DNA of 11,284 bases from Clostridiales bacterium UBA6388 (GCA_002437575.1 DJQK01000158.1:1-11284); one strand, 5' to 3'. Counted from the first letter of the stretch, positions 1-6,621 are shown. Notes: a model not told the origin generated them from the letters alone. Translations and numbers: made by a program.

Positions 1-140
1 TATTTCTCGCTGCCCTGAAGGTTCTCCGGCATATTGTCCCGGTACTCTTCTTCCTGTTCCTGCAGTTCCTGGAGCAATTCCTGCAGCGTTTCAAGCTGGT
101 CTGTGATCTCCCGCAGATTCTTGCGTCTGAACTTGTTCAT
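1..140 (-). CDS. Small coiled-coil protein of mobile-element type, 3' end outside window
   Basis: Only the first 46 codons are visible; the gene runs off the left edge. The ATG at 140 is preceded by AAAGGA about eight bases upstream. The protein begins MNKFRRKN and then becomes a Leu/Glu/Gln-rich amphipathic helix (residues 9-33), followed by a short acidic stretch containing NMPENLQGSEK. A basic start, a short coiled coil and an N(L/M)PE(N/S)LQ segment recur in small hypothetical proteins of Clostridia phages and conjugative elements; that is from memory of the family, not a search. No function is known to me. The start lies inside the upstream zinc-ribbon gene (50-base overlap in another frame), which suggests translational coupling. 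The last two visible bases (TA) could be a Tyr codon or a stop, so the true length is unknown. Confidence 0.6.
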   Translation of the reverse strand, partial: MNKFRRKNLREITDQLETLQELLQELQEQEEEYRDNMPENLQGSEK

Positions 141-297
141 ACCGTTGTTCCTTTCTCATTCGATACTCGCATTGCGGGCAAATGTACCAGCCCTTCGGGG
201 CGAAGAGGCTTACGTTCCAATCCAGCCCGCATCCGATGCACGTCTCATACCTGTTGCCCGGAATCCTGGCGAGCCTCGCCGCCTGCGTTCTTGTCAC
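91..297 (-). CDS. Small zinc-ribbon protein (CxxC-16-CxxC)
   Basis: A 68-residue protein. I chose the GTG at 297 because GGGAGG stands about eight bases upstream. An in-frame ATG 19 codons further upstream would only add low-complexity Arg/Gly residues overlapping the HTH gene. Two CxxC pairs, Cys20/Cys23 and Cys40/Cys43, with aromatic residues between them (W27, F32, W37, Y38) are typical of a zinc ribbon. The N-terminus is basic (TRTQAARLAR) and the C-terminus is polar and probably disordered. It overlaps the HTH gene by 53 bases and the coiled-coil gene by 50 bases, so the three are probably translated from one message. The role is unknown; such proteins in phage or conjugative modules are often assumed to bind nucleic acid, but nothing here proves it. 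Confidence 0.6.
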   Translation of the reverse strand: MTRTQAARLARIPGNRYETCIGCGLDWNVSLFAPKGWYICPQCEYRMRKEQRYEQVQTQESAGDHRPA

Positions 298-583
298 GCC
301 GTCTGCACCTCCCGTCGTTCTCCGGATTCTTGGAACCCTTATTCCGCCGGGCAAGGGCGGCCTTGCGCTGCGCCAGCTCGGCGTCGTAGACTCTCCGGCC
401 CAGCTCGTCCATCTCGCCGGTGTCGCCGCGCTTCAGCTCGCGGTAGATCGTGACGTAACACACGCCGATCTCGACGGCGATTTCTTCTGCGCTGTGCCCT
501 GCGCTGTGCATCTGCTCAATGCGCTTGCGCTCAAACAGCTGCAAATCCTTTGCGCCTCGCCGGACATTTGCCTTGCTTTCCAT
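245..583 (-). CDS. Helix-turn-helix protein, IS30-like HTH fold, probable mobile-element regulator
   Basis: A 112-residue protein. The ATG at 583 has AGGAGG eight bases upstream; the longer frame beginning at 658 runs through the terminator hairpin and is unlikely. Residues about 16-52 form a helix-turn-helix: an Arg/Lys-rich first helix, then HSAEEIAVEIGVCYVTIYRE, which matches the IS30-transposase-type HTH pattern (x-I-A-x-x-(I/L)-G-V-x-x-x-T-(I/V)-Y-R-E-(I/L)-K-R-G). There is no DDE catalytic domain, so it is not a transposase. The C-terminal half is strongly basic (RRNKGSKN, RCRRRDK). Proteins of this shape occur in phage and integrative-element modules of Clostridia as presumed transcriptional regulators. 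It is the first gene of the three-gene overlapping cassette, and an inverted repeat lies just upstream of it (617-661). Confidence 0.65.
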   Translation of the reverse strand: MESKANVRRGAKDLQLFERKRIEQMHSAGHSAEEIAVEIGVCYVTIYRELKRGDTGEMDELGRRVYDAELAQRKAALARRNKGSKNPENDGRCRRRDKNAGGEARQDSGQQV

Positions 584-616
584 GCTCTGCACCTCCTGTC
601 TCACATTTCTGCGCAT

Positions 617-661
617 AAAAAAAGAATTGCAAGAAAGGCTTAAAACCTTTTCTTGCAATTC
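617..661 (-). terminator. Intrinsic terminator after the DUF6512 gene
   Basis: The arms are 624-638 and 646-661 (GAATTGCAAGAAAGG against CCTTTTCTTGCAATTC), 15 paired bases with a single one-base bulge and a seven-base loop. Read on the minus strand the stem is followed by seven T (A7 on the plus strand at 617-623). This is a textbook rho-independent terminator 33 bases after the stop of the DUF6512 gene. The stem is AT-rich rather than GC-rich. Because it also sits about 35 bases upstream of the HTH gene, a double role as an operator cannot be excluded. Confidence 0.85.
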
Positions 662-694
662 ATTTTACAGGGCACGGAAAAATTCTATCTTTGC

Positions 695-1177
695 TCACGA
701 CAAAAAGATCGGAAGCGCCGGCGGGGCCATCGTAAAGAGGATCAGCGCCGCGCCGTAGAGCCCGGTCAGGATCACCAGCACGCCGCACAGCCACGAAAGC
801 GCCCCGGTCTTTGAGAGCTTCGCCGAAAGAAAAAACCCGAGGAAAAGCGACAGCACATACAGCGCAATGTTGAGCCACCCTGCCGTAAACGAGAAACCGG
901 ACTCGAGCGTGTAGTATACCCCGAGCAGAAACGCGGGCATAAAAAGAAGCCCCGCCAGCGTTCCGCTCCACGCTGCCTGCGCGGCATCCTCCTTCCGGTT
1001 CAGAACAAATCCCGCCGCCAGAAACGGCCAGTACAGAAGCTTCAGATGCTCCCACACGCTCTCCGACACCGGACAGATGAGCCCCACCAGCGGCGATGGG
1101 CACAGAGCATACCCAAAGTGCAGTGCCGCGCCCGCCAGCGCCGTGAGCATAAACGCGAGAAACCAGCGCCTCTTCAT
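695..1177 (-). CDS. DUF6512 family integral membrane protein
   Basis: A 160-residue, very hydrophobic protein. I prefer the ATG at 1177, because GGGAGG then lies eight bases upstream; the alternative ATG at 1183 would leave only two bases. About five membrane segments are visible, at roughly residues 5-22, 45-60, 70-88, 98-115 and 125-150. The diagnostic stretch is HFGY at 20-23 and PVSESVWEHLKLLYWP at 36-51; the SVWEHLKLL signature is what I recognise as DUF6512. No function is known for the family. It follows aspartate kinase by 69 bases with no convincing hairpin between, and the strong terminator lies just after it, so it is probably the last gene of the same transcript. A functional link to amino-acid synthesis is not shown by the sequence. 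Confidence 0.8.
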   Translation of the reverse strand: MKRRWFLAFMLTALAGAALHFGYALCPSPLVGLICPVSESVWEHLKLLYWPFLAAGFVLNRKEDAAQAAWSGTLAGLLFMPAFLLGVYYTLESGFSFTAGWLNIALYVLSLFLGFFLSAKLSKTGALSWLCGVLVILTGLYGAALILFTMAPPALPIFLS

Positions 1178-1246
1178 AAACATCCCCTCCCACCAATAAG
1201 ATATTGGAGGAAGGGGAGAAGTATGCCTTGGGAGCTTCTCAAAAGA

Positions 1247-2455
1247 TTACTGGAAGAACTGCGCGTGGACGGCGCGCATGGCGCGTTCGGAGTCTTCCTT
1301 GTCAATGAGCACCGAGAGCTTGATCTCGCTCGTGGAGATCATGTGGATATTGATGTGCGCGGCATAGAGCGCTTCAAACATCTTTGCGGCCACGCCGGGG
1401 TTGCCCTGCATACCAGCGCCCACGACGGAGACCTTCGCCACGTCGGTGTTGATGTCGAGGTGATCGAACTTCAGCGTGTCGCGGTTTGCGTTCAGGACCT
1501 CTTCGCAGCGCGAAACGTCCTTGTCGGCGACGGTGAAGACGATGTCCTTGCACTCGTCGTGGCCGTAGGACTGCAGGATCATGTCGACGTTGATCTTCTC
1601 TTTTGCAAGCAGGCTGAATACCTTGTAGGCCACGCCCGGCACATCCGGCATTGCGGCCAGCGCGATCCGCGCGATCTTTTTATCCTGCGCCACACCGGCG
1701 ATATAAGTCTTTTCCACGTTCTTGACTACCTCCTTGACAATGGTACCGGGGTTTCCGGAGAAGCTGGACAGAACCTCCAGCTGCACGCCGTAGCTCTTGG
1801 CGAGCTCGACCGAGCGGTTGTTGAGGACCTGTGCGCCGAGAGACGCCAGCTCCAGCATTTCGTTATACGTAATTTCGGGAAGCTTTTTTGCCTCCGGGAC
1901 GATGCGCGGGTCGCAGGTGTAGACGCCGTCGACATCCGTGAAGATCTGGCAGAGATCGGCCTGCAATGCAACCGCCATCGCGACCGCCGTCGTATCCGAG
2001 CCGCCGCGGCCCAGCGTCGTCACATCGCCATACTTGTCGATGCCCTGGAAGCCCGCGACAAGGACGATGCGCTTTTTGTCGAGCTCTTCACGCACGCGCT
2101 CGCACGTGACCTTTTTGATGCGTGCAAACGAATGCGTCGACGATGTGTTCATGCCGACCTGCCAGCCGCAAAGCGACACGACCGGGTAGCCCAGCTTTTC
2201 GATCGCCATCGCCATCAGCGCGATCGACATCTGCTCGCCGCAGGCCAGAAGCATATCCATCTCGCGCTTCGAGGCGTTGGGGTTAATTTCTTCTGCCTTG
2301 GCGATCAGATCGTCCGTGGTATCGCCCTGCGCCGAGAGCACCACGCACAGCTCGTTGCCCTTTGCATACGCGTCCGTGATGATTTTTGCCACGCGGAAGA
2401 TGCGCTCAGCGTTTGCCACCGAGCTTCCGCCGAATTTCTGTACAATACGTGCCAT
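1247..2455 (-). CDS. lysC: Aspartate kinase (monofunctional, two C-terminal ACT domains)
   Basis: A 402-residue cytoplasmic aspartokinase (EC 2.7.2.4). It phosphorylates aspartate to 4-phospho-aspartate, the entry step for Lys, Thr, Met and diaminopimelate. Visible motifs are KFGGSSV at 7-13 (phosphate/aspartate binding), SAQGDTTDDLI at 41-51, CGEQMSIAL at 72-80, GRGGSDTTA at 149-157 and TDVDGVYTCDPR at 173-184 (nucleotide binding). ACT repeats cover about 255-330 (DVPGVAYKVF at 271-280) and 340-402 (GNPGVAAKMF at 351-360), the usual allosteric lysine/threonine sites. Length is normal for the class. The start has AGGAGG six bases upstream. It lies 55 bases downstream of homoserine dehydrogenase. 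Which amino acid inhibits it cannot be read with confidence, so the symbol is a family label (lysC/ask/thrA-like). Confidence 0.95.
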   Translation of the reverse strand: MARIVQKFGGSSVANAERIFRVAKIITDAYAKGNELCVVLSAQGDTTDDLIAKAEEINPNASKREMDMLLACGEQMSIALMAMAIEKLGYPVVSLCGWQVGMNTSSTHSFARIKKVTCERVREELDKKRIVLVAGFQGIDKYGDVTTLGRGGSDTTAVAMAVALQADLCQIFTDVDGVYTCDPRIVPEAKKLPEITYNEMLELASLGAQVLNNRSVELAKSYGVQLEVLSSFSGNPGTIVKEVVKNVEKTYIAGVAQDKKIARIALAAMPDVPGVAYKVFSLLAKEKINVDMILQSYGHDECKDIVFTVADKDVSRCEEVLNANRDTLKFDHLDINTDVAKVSVVGAGMQGNPGVAAKMFEALYAAHINIHMISTSEIKLSVLIDKEDSERAMRAVHAQFFQ

Positions 2456-2510
2456 GTTTTCCCTCCTGGAAATCTAGGAAGCGCGAAGACGCAATTGCGC
2501 GGCGCTGCCT

Positions 2511-3704
2511 TTACTCAAATATGGGCCATGCGGCCAGAACCGTCACACCGCTGGCTGCAATTTTGCGGAACGCCATGGGCTCGGTGAAGCCTGCCAGGCA
2601 GCCGGAGCGCGCCGGAAGCCAGCGGATCGCGCCAAGCGCTTTCTCAGCGTCCGGCTTATCCTCTTCGCGAATGCGGACGTAGAAGCGGGAGCAGAACTGC
2701 TCATAAGCCGCAGGCGCATCCTGACACGGCGCCCATCCGCACGGCTGCGCGCGGCCCGGATTTTTCACAATGTCGATGATATCGCCGACAACGGCGCTGG
2801 CTGTGGGGTAGCGCCCTGCACCGGGGCCCGCGAACAAGACCTCGCCGACCTCACTGCCCCTGACGCAGACGGCGTTGAACACACCGTTCACACCGGCAAG
2901 CAGCGCAGAAGCCTCGATAACGTGCGGGTTGACGAAGCAGAAGCGTTTTCCGTTCTGCACGAGCGTCCGGCCAAGGAGCTTGATCTTCATGCCGCCGGCT
3001 TCGGCAAACTGTGCGTCGAGCGCGTCGACCTTCGAGATGCCTTCGACGTGGATATCGTCGGGGCTGACGTTTTTACCGAAGGCGAGGCCGGACAGAATGC
3101 AGCTTTTTCTCGCCGCGTCGATACCCTCGACGTCCGCGGTGGGATCGGCCTCCGCGTAGCCCAGACGCTGCGCGTTCGAGAGCGCGTCCTGATAGCTTTC
3201 GCCGTTTTCCAGCATCTGCGTTAAAATATAATTGGTCGTGCCGTTTAAGATGCCGGAGACCTCGGAAATTTCGTTCGCGCCCAGGCAGCGGGTGAGGGGG
3301 TTCAGAATCGGGATGCCGCCCGCGACGGACGCTTCAAAAAGAAGGTTGACGCAGTTTTCCTTCGCCAGATCGAACAGCTCCAGACCGTGCTCAGCGATGA
3401 GCTGCTTGTTGGCTGTGACGACGTGCTTGCCCGCCTTTAACGCGCGGGAGACGATGTCCAGCGCGACGGTGCTGCCGCCGATGGTCTCCACGACGAGATC
3501 GATCTCGGGGTCTTGCTCAATCGCCGCAAAATCGCGGACGTAATAGGGCGCAAACGGACTGCCCGGCTTCTGTGTTCTGGTGTAAACAGCCTTCAGCGCG
3601 ATGGCCTCGCCCGCGTTTTTTTCCAGCAGCGCCGCGTTTTTCTGTAAGATCTCCGCCACGCCGCCGCCGACCACGCCGAGACCGGCAATTGCAATATGCT
3701 TCAT
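2511..3704 (-). CDS. hom: Homoserine dehydrogenase with short, divergent ACT-like tail
   Basis: A 397-residue NAD(P)-dependent enzyme (EC 1.1.1.3) that reduces aspartate-4-semialdehyde to homoserine, the branch point for Thr and Met. The Rossmann motif GLGVVGGG is at 8-15, VVTANK at 95-100, EASVAGGIPI at 124-133, GILNGTTNYIL at 151-161, and the catalytic-region signature EADPTADVEGIDAARK at 185-200 with the conserved Lys200; GPGAGRYPTASAV is at 293-305. The C-terminal 60 or so residues occupy the place of the regulatory ACT domain but lack the usual D-x-P-G-V-L start, and the protein is shorter than the usual 420-435. The ATG has AAAGGAG seven bases upstream, overlapping the stop of the preceding dehydrogenase gene (12-base gap). 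This indicates tight coupling in the operon. Confidence 0.95.
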   Translation of the reverse strand: MKHIAIAGLGVVGGGVAEILQKNAALLEKNAGEAIALKAVYTRTQKPGSPFAPYYVRDFAAIEQDPEIDLVVETIGGSTVALDIVSRALKAGKHVVTANKQLIAEHGLELFDLAKENCVNLLFEASVAGGIPILNPLTRCLGANEISEVSGILNGTTNYILTQMLENGESYQDALSNAQRLGYAEADPTADVEGIDAARKSCILSGLAFGKNVSPDDIHVEGISKVDALDAQFAEAGGMKIKLLGRTLVQNGKRFCFVNPHVIEASALLAGVNGVFNAVCVRGSEVGEVLFAGPGAGRYPTASAVVGDIIDIVKNPGRAQPCGWAPCQDAPAAYEQFCSRFYVRIREEDKPDAEKALGAIRWLPARSGCLAGFTEPMAFRKIAASGVTVLAAWPIFE

Positions 3705-3716
3705 GAAAACGCTCCT

Positions 3717-4907
3717 TTAATGGTTCGCCATCGCGAAAATTTCGCGCAGCGCGTCATGATCCAGACTCACGATCGTGCCGACGCGGCGCGTGCCGTGGTA
3801 GCTGACTCTTGCGGCAAGGTCTTCGATGCCTTCTGCATCCTGCACGCCGCAGGAAAGCTCGCCGATCGAGATAGGCATTGCGAGGCTCTTCCAGTAGCTT
3901 TCCGCCGCGTTGATACCGGCAAAAGCGGCCTTGTGGATGTCGGGCTCGGGAATATCCCAGACGTTTCGGGCGAAGCGGGCAAAAAGCGCCTCGCTTGCTG
4001 GGTTCACCTTGCAGACGTACCGCGCCCAGCTCGGCCAGAGAACGGACAGCGCGTCTGCGTGCGTGATGTCAAATTTCTCGCTCAGGGCAAAGCTGATCGG
4101 GTGCACCGAGAAGCCCTTCGCGCCGCCAAGACCGGTCAGCCCATTGTGAGACAAACTGCCGCACCACATAATTTCGCTCATCGCGTCATAATTTCCGGGA
4201 TTTCTGCACACGGCGGGGCCGTTTGCGATCGTGACGCGCAGCACCGCCTCTGCCAGCTGCATGGTCGTTTCGTTGCCCAAAATGGGGTTAAAGTAGCGCT
4301 CGAGCGTGTGCATCATGATATCCGTTACGCCGCAGGCCGCCTGATGCACAGGAAGCGTCGCGGCCAGCGCCGGGTCCATGATGGCAAAGGCGGGGCGGTT
4401 GAAGTCGGTGTTGAGGCCGCGCTTCTGCAGAACCGTCTCATCGGTCAGAACGGCGGAGTCGCTCGTTTCGCTGCCGGAGGCGGGGATGGTCAGGATGACG
4501 CCGACGGGCGTGGTCTTCGTGAGCTTCGCCTTTCCCAGCCAGAAGTCCCAGATGTCGGTCTCGGGATTGGCTTTTCCGTGGGCGATGGCCTTCGCGGTGT
4601 CGATGACGCTGCCGCCGCCGATGGCAAGGATCAGCTGCGCATCAAGTGCGATCGCCTTTTTGACGCCCTCGCGGGCAAGACCAAGGTGCGGGTTCGGCTG
4701 GACGCCGCCGAGCGTGTCGTACTTTACGTTTACGGCATCAAGAATTCCAAGAACGTTATCGAGTAAGCCGCTCTTTTTTGCGCTGTGGCCGCCATAGACG
4801 ACAAGCACGCGCGACGCGCCGCACAAGGCCAGCTGCGCCGGAAGCTTCAGAATGCCGTCACGGCCAAATACGATGCGGGTCGGAACGTAATATTCAAATG
4901 CCTGCAT
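3717..4907 (-). CDS. Iron-containing alcohol dehydrogenase, YqhD/butanol dehydrogenase type
   Basis: A 396-residue group III (Fe-ADH) NAD(P)H-dependent alcohol/aldehyde dehydrogenase. The nucleotide-binding motif GGGSVIDTAKAIA is at 97-109 and the second signature IPASGSETSD at 141-150. The four metal ligands are all present as Asp196, His200, His269 and His283 (CGVTDIMMH, HPISFAL, ITHADALS). Their spacing equals that of E. coli YqhD (D194/H198/H267/H281, known from its structure), so it should be an active BDH-like reductase. The usual HGEGLA box reads HADALS here; the liganding His is kept. Start ATG has AGGAGG five bases upstream. It sits between the ACT-domain gene (16-base gap) and hom (12-base gap) in the same operon. 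The substrate is unknown; general aldehyde reduction is the safe call. Confidence 0.92.
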   Translation of the reverse strand: MQAFEYYVPTRIVFGRDGILKLPAQLALCGASRVLVVYGGHSAKKSGLLDNVLGILDAVNVKYDTLGGVQPNPHLGLAREGVKKAIALDAQLILAIGGGSVIDTAKAIAHGKANPETDIWDFWLGKAKLTKTTPVGVILTIPASGSETSDSAVLTDETVLQKRGLNTDFNRPAFAIMDPALAATLPVHQAACGVTDIMMHTLERYFNPILGNETTMQLAEAVLRVTIANGPAVCRNPGNYDAMSEIMWCGSLSHNGLTGLGGAKGFSVHPISFALSEKFDITHADALSVLWPSWARYVCKVNPASEALFARFARNVWDIPEPDIHKAAFAGINAAESYWKSLAMPISIGELSCGVQDAEGIEDLAARVSYHGTRRVGTIVSLDHDALREIFAMANH

Positions 4908-4923
4908 AAGCTCCTCCTGTCAT

Positions 4924-5364
4924 TCAGCCTGCGACGGCTTCGGCGCGAACGACGCCCCGGGTCTCTCCCAGCTGGCGCGTGAGCTCCTCGAGCGGGCAAA
5001 TAAGCTGGCCGGTTTCTGCCGAGACCGTGACCATAGCTTTGCCGCCGGTCGGAATACTCTGGTTGATGGTCAGTATATTTGCGCCGCAGTTGGCAAAAAT
5101 GGATAGTATCGACGACAGAACGCCGGCCTTGTCCTTCAGCACCATCTGGAAGGTAATGATCCGTCCGGCCATCATGTTCTGGAACGGAGAAATGCAGTCG
5201 CGGTACTTATAAAATGCGCTGCGGCTGATGCCGACGGCTTTGGTCGCGACGTTGACCTTGTCGGTCTCGCCGGTCTCCAGCATCCGTTTGGCCTCTGCGA
5301 CCTTCCGGAAAATTTCAGGCAGGGCGGAAGCGTCCACAATGAAGTATTTTGGGGCCTTTTCCAT
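4924..5364 (-). CDS. ACT domain-containing protein, UPF0735/PheB-like
   Basis: A 146-residue protein. The ATG at 5364 has GAGG eight bases upstream. The longer frame from 5430 would run through the -10 box of the promoter and is rejected. Residues 1-65 hold the family's N-terminal part: YFIVDASALPEIFRKVAEAK, then a predicted winged/HTH-like segment VNVATKAVGISRSAFYKYRD at about 38-57. The ACT domain spans about 68-146, with DKAGVLSSILSIFANCGANI at 78-97 as the ligand-binding beta-alpha turn. The family is annotated as UPF0735 or PheB (historically called chorismate mutase, although its role seems regulatory). In many Clostridia it sits beside hom. As the first gene of this operon it may sense an amino-acid end product; that is inference from context and domain. 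Confidence 0.88.
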   Translation of the reverse strand: MEKAPKYFIVDASALPEIFRKVAEAKRMLETGETDKVNVATKAVGISRSAFYKYRDCISPFQNMMAGRIITFQMVLKDKAGVLSSILSIFANCGANILTINQSIPTGGKAMVTVSAETGQLICPLEELTRQLGETRGVVRAEAVAG

Positions 5365-5418
5365 ACTGTTCACCTCATCTGTCTTTGGTAAGCAGGCATA
5401 TGTCCGCTTGTTGTGACC

Positions 5419-5447
5419 ACTATACATCATTCTTCACAAAAAAGCAA
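5419..5447 (-). promoter_or_regulatory. Sigma-A-like promoter of the ACT-adh-hom-lysC operon
   Basis: On the minus strand TTGCTT (plus 5442-5447) and TATAGT (plus 5419-5424) are separated by exactly 17 bases. The -10 matches 5 of 6 consensus bases, the -35 only 3 of 6, so strength should be moderate. Transcription would begin near 5412, giving a leader of about 48 bases, too short for a T-box or lysine riboswitch. I see none. Regulation by attenuation therefore looks unlikely. Confidence 0.65.
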
Positions 5448-5470
5448 GAGGAATTTCAGGATAAATTACA

Positions 5471-5488
5471 AAGGGGGCGATCACACTG
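5471..5488 (+). promoter_or_regulatory. Ribosome binding site and CTG start of the YtvI-like gene
   Basis: AAGGGGG at 5471-5477 lies eight bases before CTG at 5486, an ideal spacing. The alternative GTG at 5490 is out of frame with the protein, reaches a stop after 19 codons, and would need one extra A in the A7 run at 5495-5501 to join it. No ATG, GTG or TTG occurs in frame between the upstream stop at 5462 and the GTG at 5561. Confidence 0.5.
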
Positions 5489-6589
5489 CGTGCGAAAAAA
5501 ATCGGAAGGCTGGCGGCCATCCTCGTCTGTGCGGCGGCGGGGCTGTGGCTGACGGCGTGCGTGCTGCTGCCGGTGTTCTGGCCGTTTTTTGTGGGGCTCG
5601 TCATTGCGGCGCTGGCGAAAAAGCCGGTCGCTTCGCTTCAAAAGCGCGTGGGGCTGCCGCGGGGGCTGGCGGCGTTTTTGTGCGTGCTGGGCATCTATCT
5701 GCTGGTCGGAACGGGGCTTTTTCTGCTGTGCAGGCTGCTGTGCCGGGAGGCCGGCGGATTTTTGCACCAGCTGCCAATGCTGGCCGGCCGTCTGGAAGCG
5801 CCCGCAAAGATGCTCCAGCAGCGGCTCTACGAGCTTGCGGACAAATTTCCGGACGGCGTGGGCTCGGGTCTTCGCGCGGGGCTCACGAGCTTTTTTGAAA
5901 GCGGGGCGCAGCTGGGCTCGAAGCTCTATGAGAAGCTGTTTTCCTTTGCCTCGGGGTTTCTGGGACGGCTTCCTGATCTGTTCCTCGGTGCGGTGACGGC
6001 GGTTTTGTCGAGCTTCATGCTGACGGCGGAATACAGCGAGATCGCGAAATGTTACACGCGGCACGTGCCGCCGGAGTGGAGAAGAAAGGTCTCGCAATTG
6101 CGCGGGCACTTATCGAAGACGCTCGGCGCGTGGCTGCGGGCGCAGGGAAAGCTCATGGGCGTGACGTTTCTCATCTTAACGGCGGGATTTTTGTTCCTGC
6201 GCGTCGACTATGCGCTTTTGTTTGCCATCCTCACGACCATCATTGACGCGCTGCCGGTCTTCGGAACGGGGACGGTGCTTATTCCGTGGAGCCTGCTGTC
6301 TTTTCTGCGCGGCGATACGCGCTGCGGCGTGGGCTTTCTGCTTCTATACGCGGCGGCTGCGCTCACGAGACAGGCGCTCGAGCCGCGGCTGGTCGGCGGG
6401 CAGCTCGGGCTTCCGCCGGTCGTGACGCTGGCGGCTCTCTACGCGGGCTACCGCGTGATGGGTGTGGCGGGGATGATCGTGTTTCCGCTTTTGTCGGTCT
6501 TCTGCCTGCAAATTTACAGGTCGCTTCCTCAGCCGGAAGCCGCGCCCACACGGAAGACGAATTACCCCACCGGAAAAGAAACCGGCTGA
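5486..6589 (+). CDS. ytvI: AI-2E family transporter / YtvI-like membrane protein with non-canonical start
   Basis: About 367 residues if it starts at the CTG at 5486. The first ordinary start in frame is the GTG at 5561, but that would remove the first membrane segment. Upstream of it the frame encodes a basic RAKKIGR followed by a hydrophobic helix, and AAGGGGG at 5471-5477 stands eight bases before the CTG. The protein is polytopic. Diagnostic segments near the C-terminus, TIIDALPVFGTGTVLIPW at about 251-268 and LEPRLVGGQLGLPP at about 298-311, identify the AI-2E/PerM/YtvI superfamily; YtvI members are sporulation-associated membrane proteins in Firmicutes. Actual transport is unproven for this subgroup. 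Divergent from the ACT operon, with no clear plus-strand sigma-A promoter. See findings for the start problem and the A7 run at 5495-5501. Confidence 0.82.
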   Translation: MRAKKIGRLAAILVCAAAGLWLTACVLLPVFWPFFVGLVIAALAKKPVASLQKRVGLPRGLAAFLCVLGIYLLVGTGLFLLCRLLCREAGGFLHQLPMLAGRLEAPAKMLQQRLYELADKFPDGVGSGLRAGLTSFFESGAQLGSKLYEKLFSFASGFLGRLPDLFLGAVTAVLSSFMLTAEYSEIAKCYTRHVPPEWRRKVSQLRGHLSKTLGAWLRAQGKLMGVTFLILTAGFLFLRVDYALLFAILTTIIDALPVFGTGTVLIPWSLLSFLRGDTRCGVGFLLLYAAAALTRQALEPRLVGGQLGLPPVVTLAALYAGYRVMGVAGMIVFPLLSVFCLQIYRSLPQPEAAPTRKTNYPTGKETG

Positions 6590-6592
6590 CCC

Positions 6593-6621
6593 TTGCGGCG
6601 CTTGCTATTTTGCGGTATGAT
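6593..6621 (+). promoter_or_regulatory. Sigma-A-like promoter of the RluA-family gene
   Basis: TTGCGG (6593-6598), 17 bases, then TATGAT (6616-6621; 5 of 6). The -35 is weak (3 of 6). It begins four bases after the stop of the YtvI-like gene. There is no hairpin terminator between the two genes, so the downstream gene may also receive readthrough. Confidence 0.55.

Noticed and set aside
245..583. IS30-type transposase remnant
   Set aside because: Only the HTH part resembles IS30; there is no DDE domain, no terminal inverted repeats, and the gene has its own ribosome binding site and normal stop.
1216..1240. Hairpin GAGAAG/CTTCTC between lysC and the DUF6512 gene
   Set aside because: Six pairs with a 13-base loop and no T run; too weak to be a terminator.
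1046..2587. Open frame of 513 codons on the plus strand
   Set aside because: It lies antisense to aspartate kinase, its product is rich in His/Arg/Asp with no domain, and such shadows are expected opposite GC-rich codons. Aspartate kinase motifs are unmistakable.
3696..4766. Open frame of 356 codons on the plus strand
   Set aside because: Antisense to the alcohol dehydrogenase; no recognisable domain and no ribosome binding site.
5365..5412. Leader peptide or riboswitch upstream of the threonine/methionine operon
   Set aside because: The leader is only about 48 bases, has no T-box or lysine-riboswitch-like structure, and the tiny frame in it has no run of Thr, Ile, Met or Lys codons.
5396..5426. 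Possible sigma-E-like promoter (GCATATG ... TATACAT) for the sporulation-type ytvI gene
   Set aside because: The elements resemble the sigma-E consensus but are about 18 bases apart, too far; the same bases also form the minus-strand -10 box.
6565..6585. CCGG-N8-CCGG stem at the end of the ytvI-like gene as terminator
   Set aside because: Only four pairs, within the coding sequence, and not followed by a T run.
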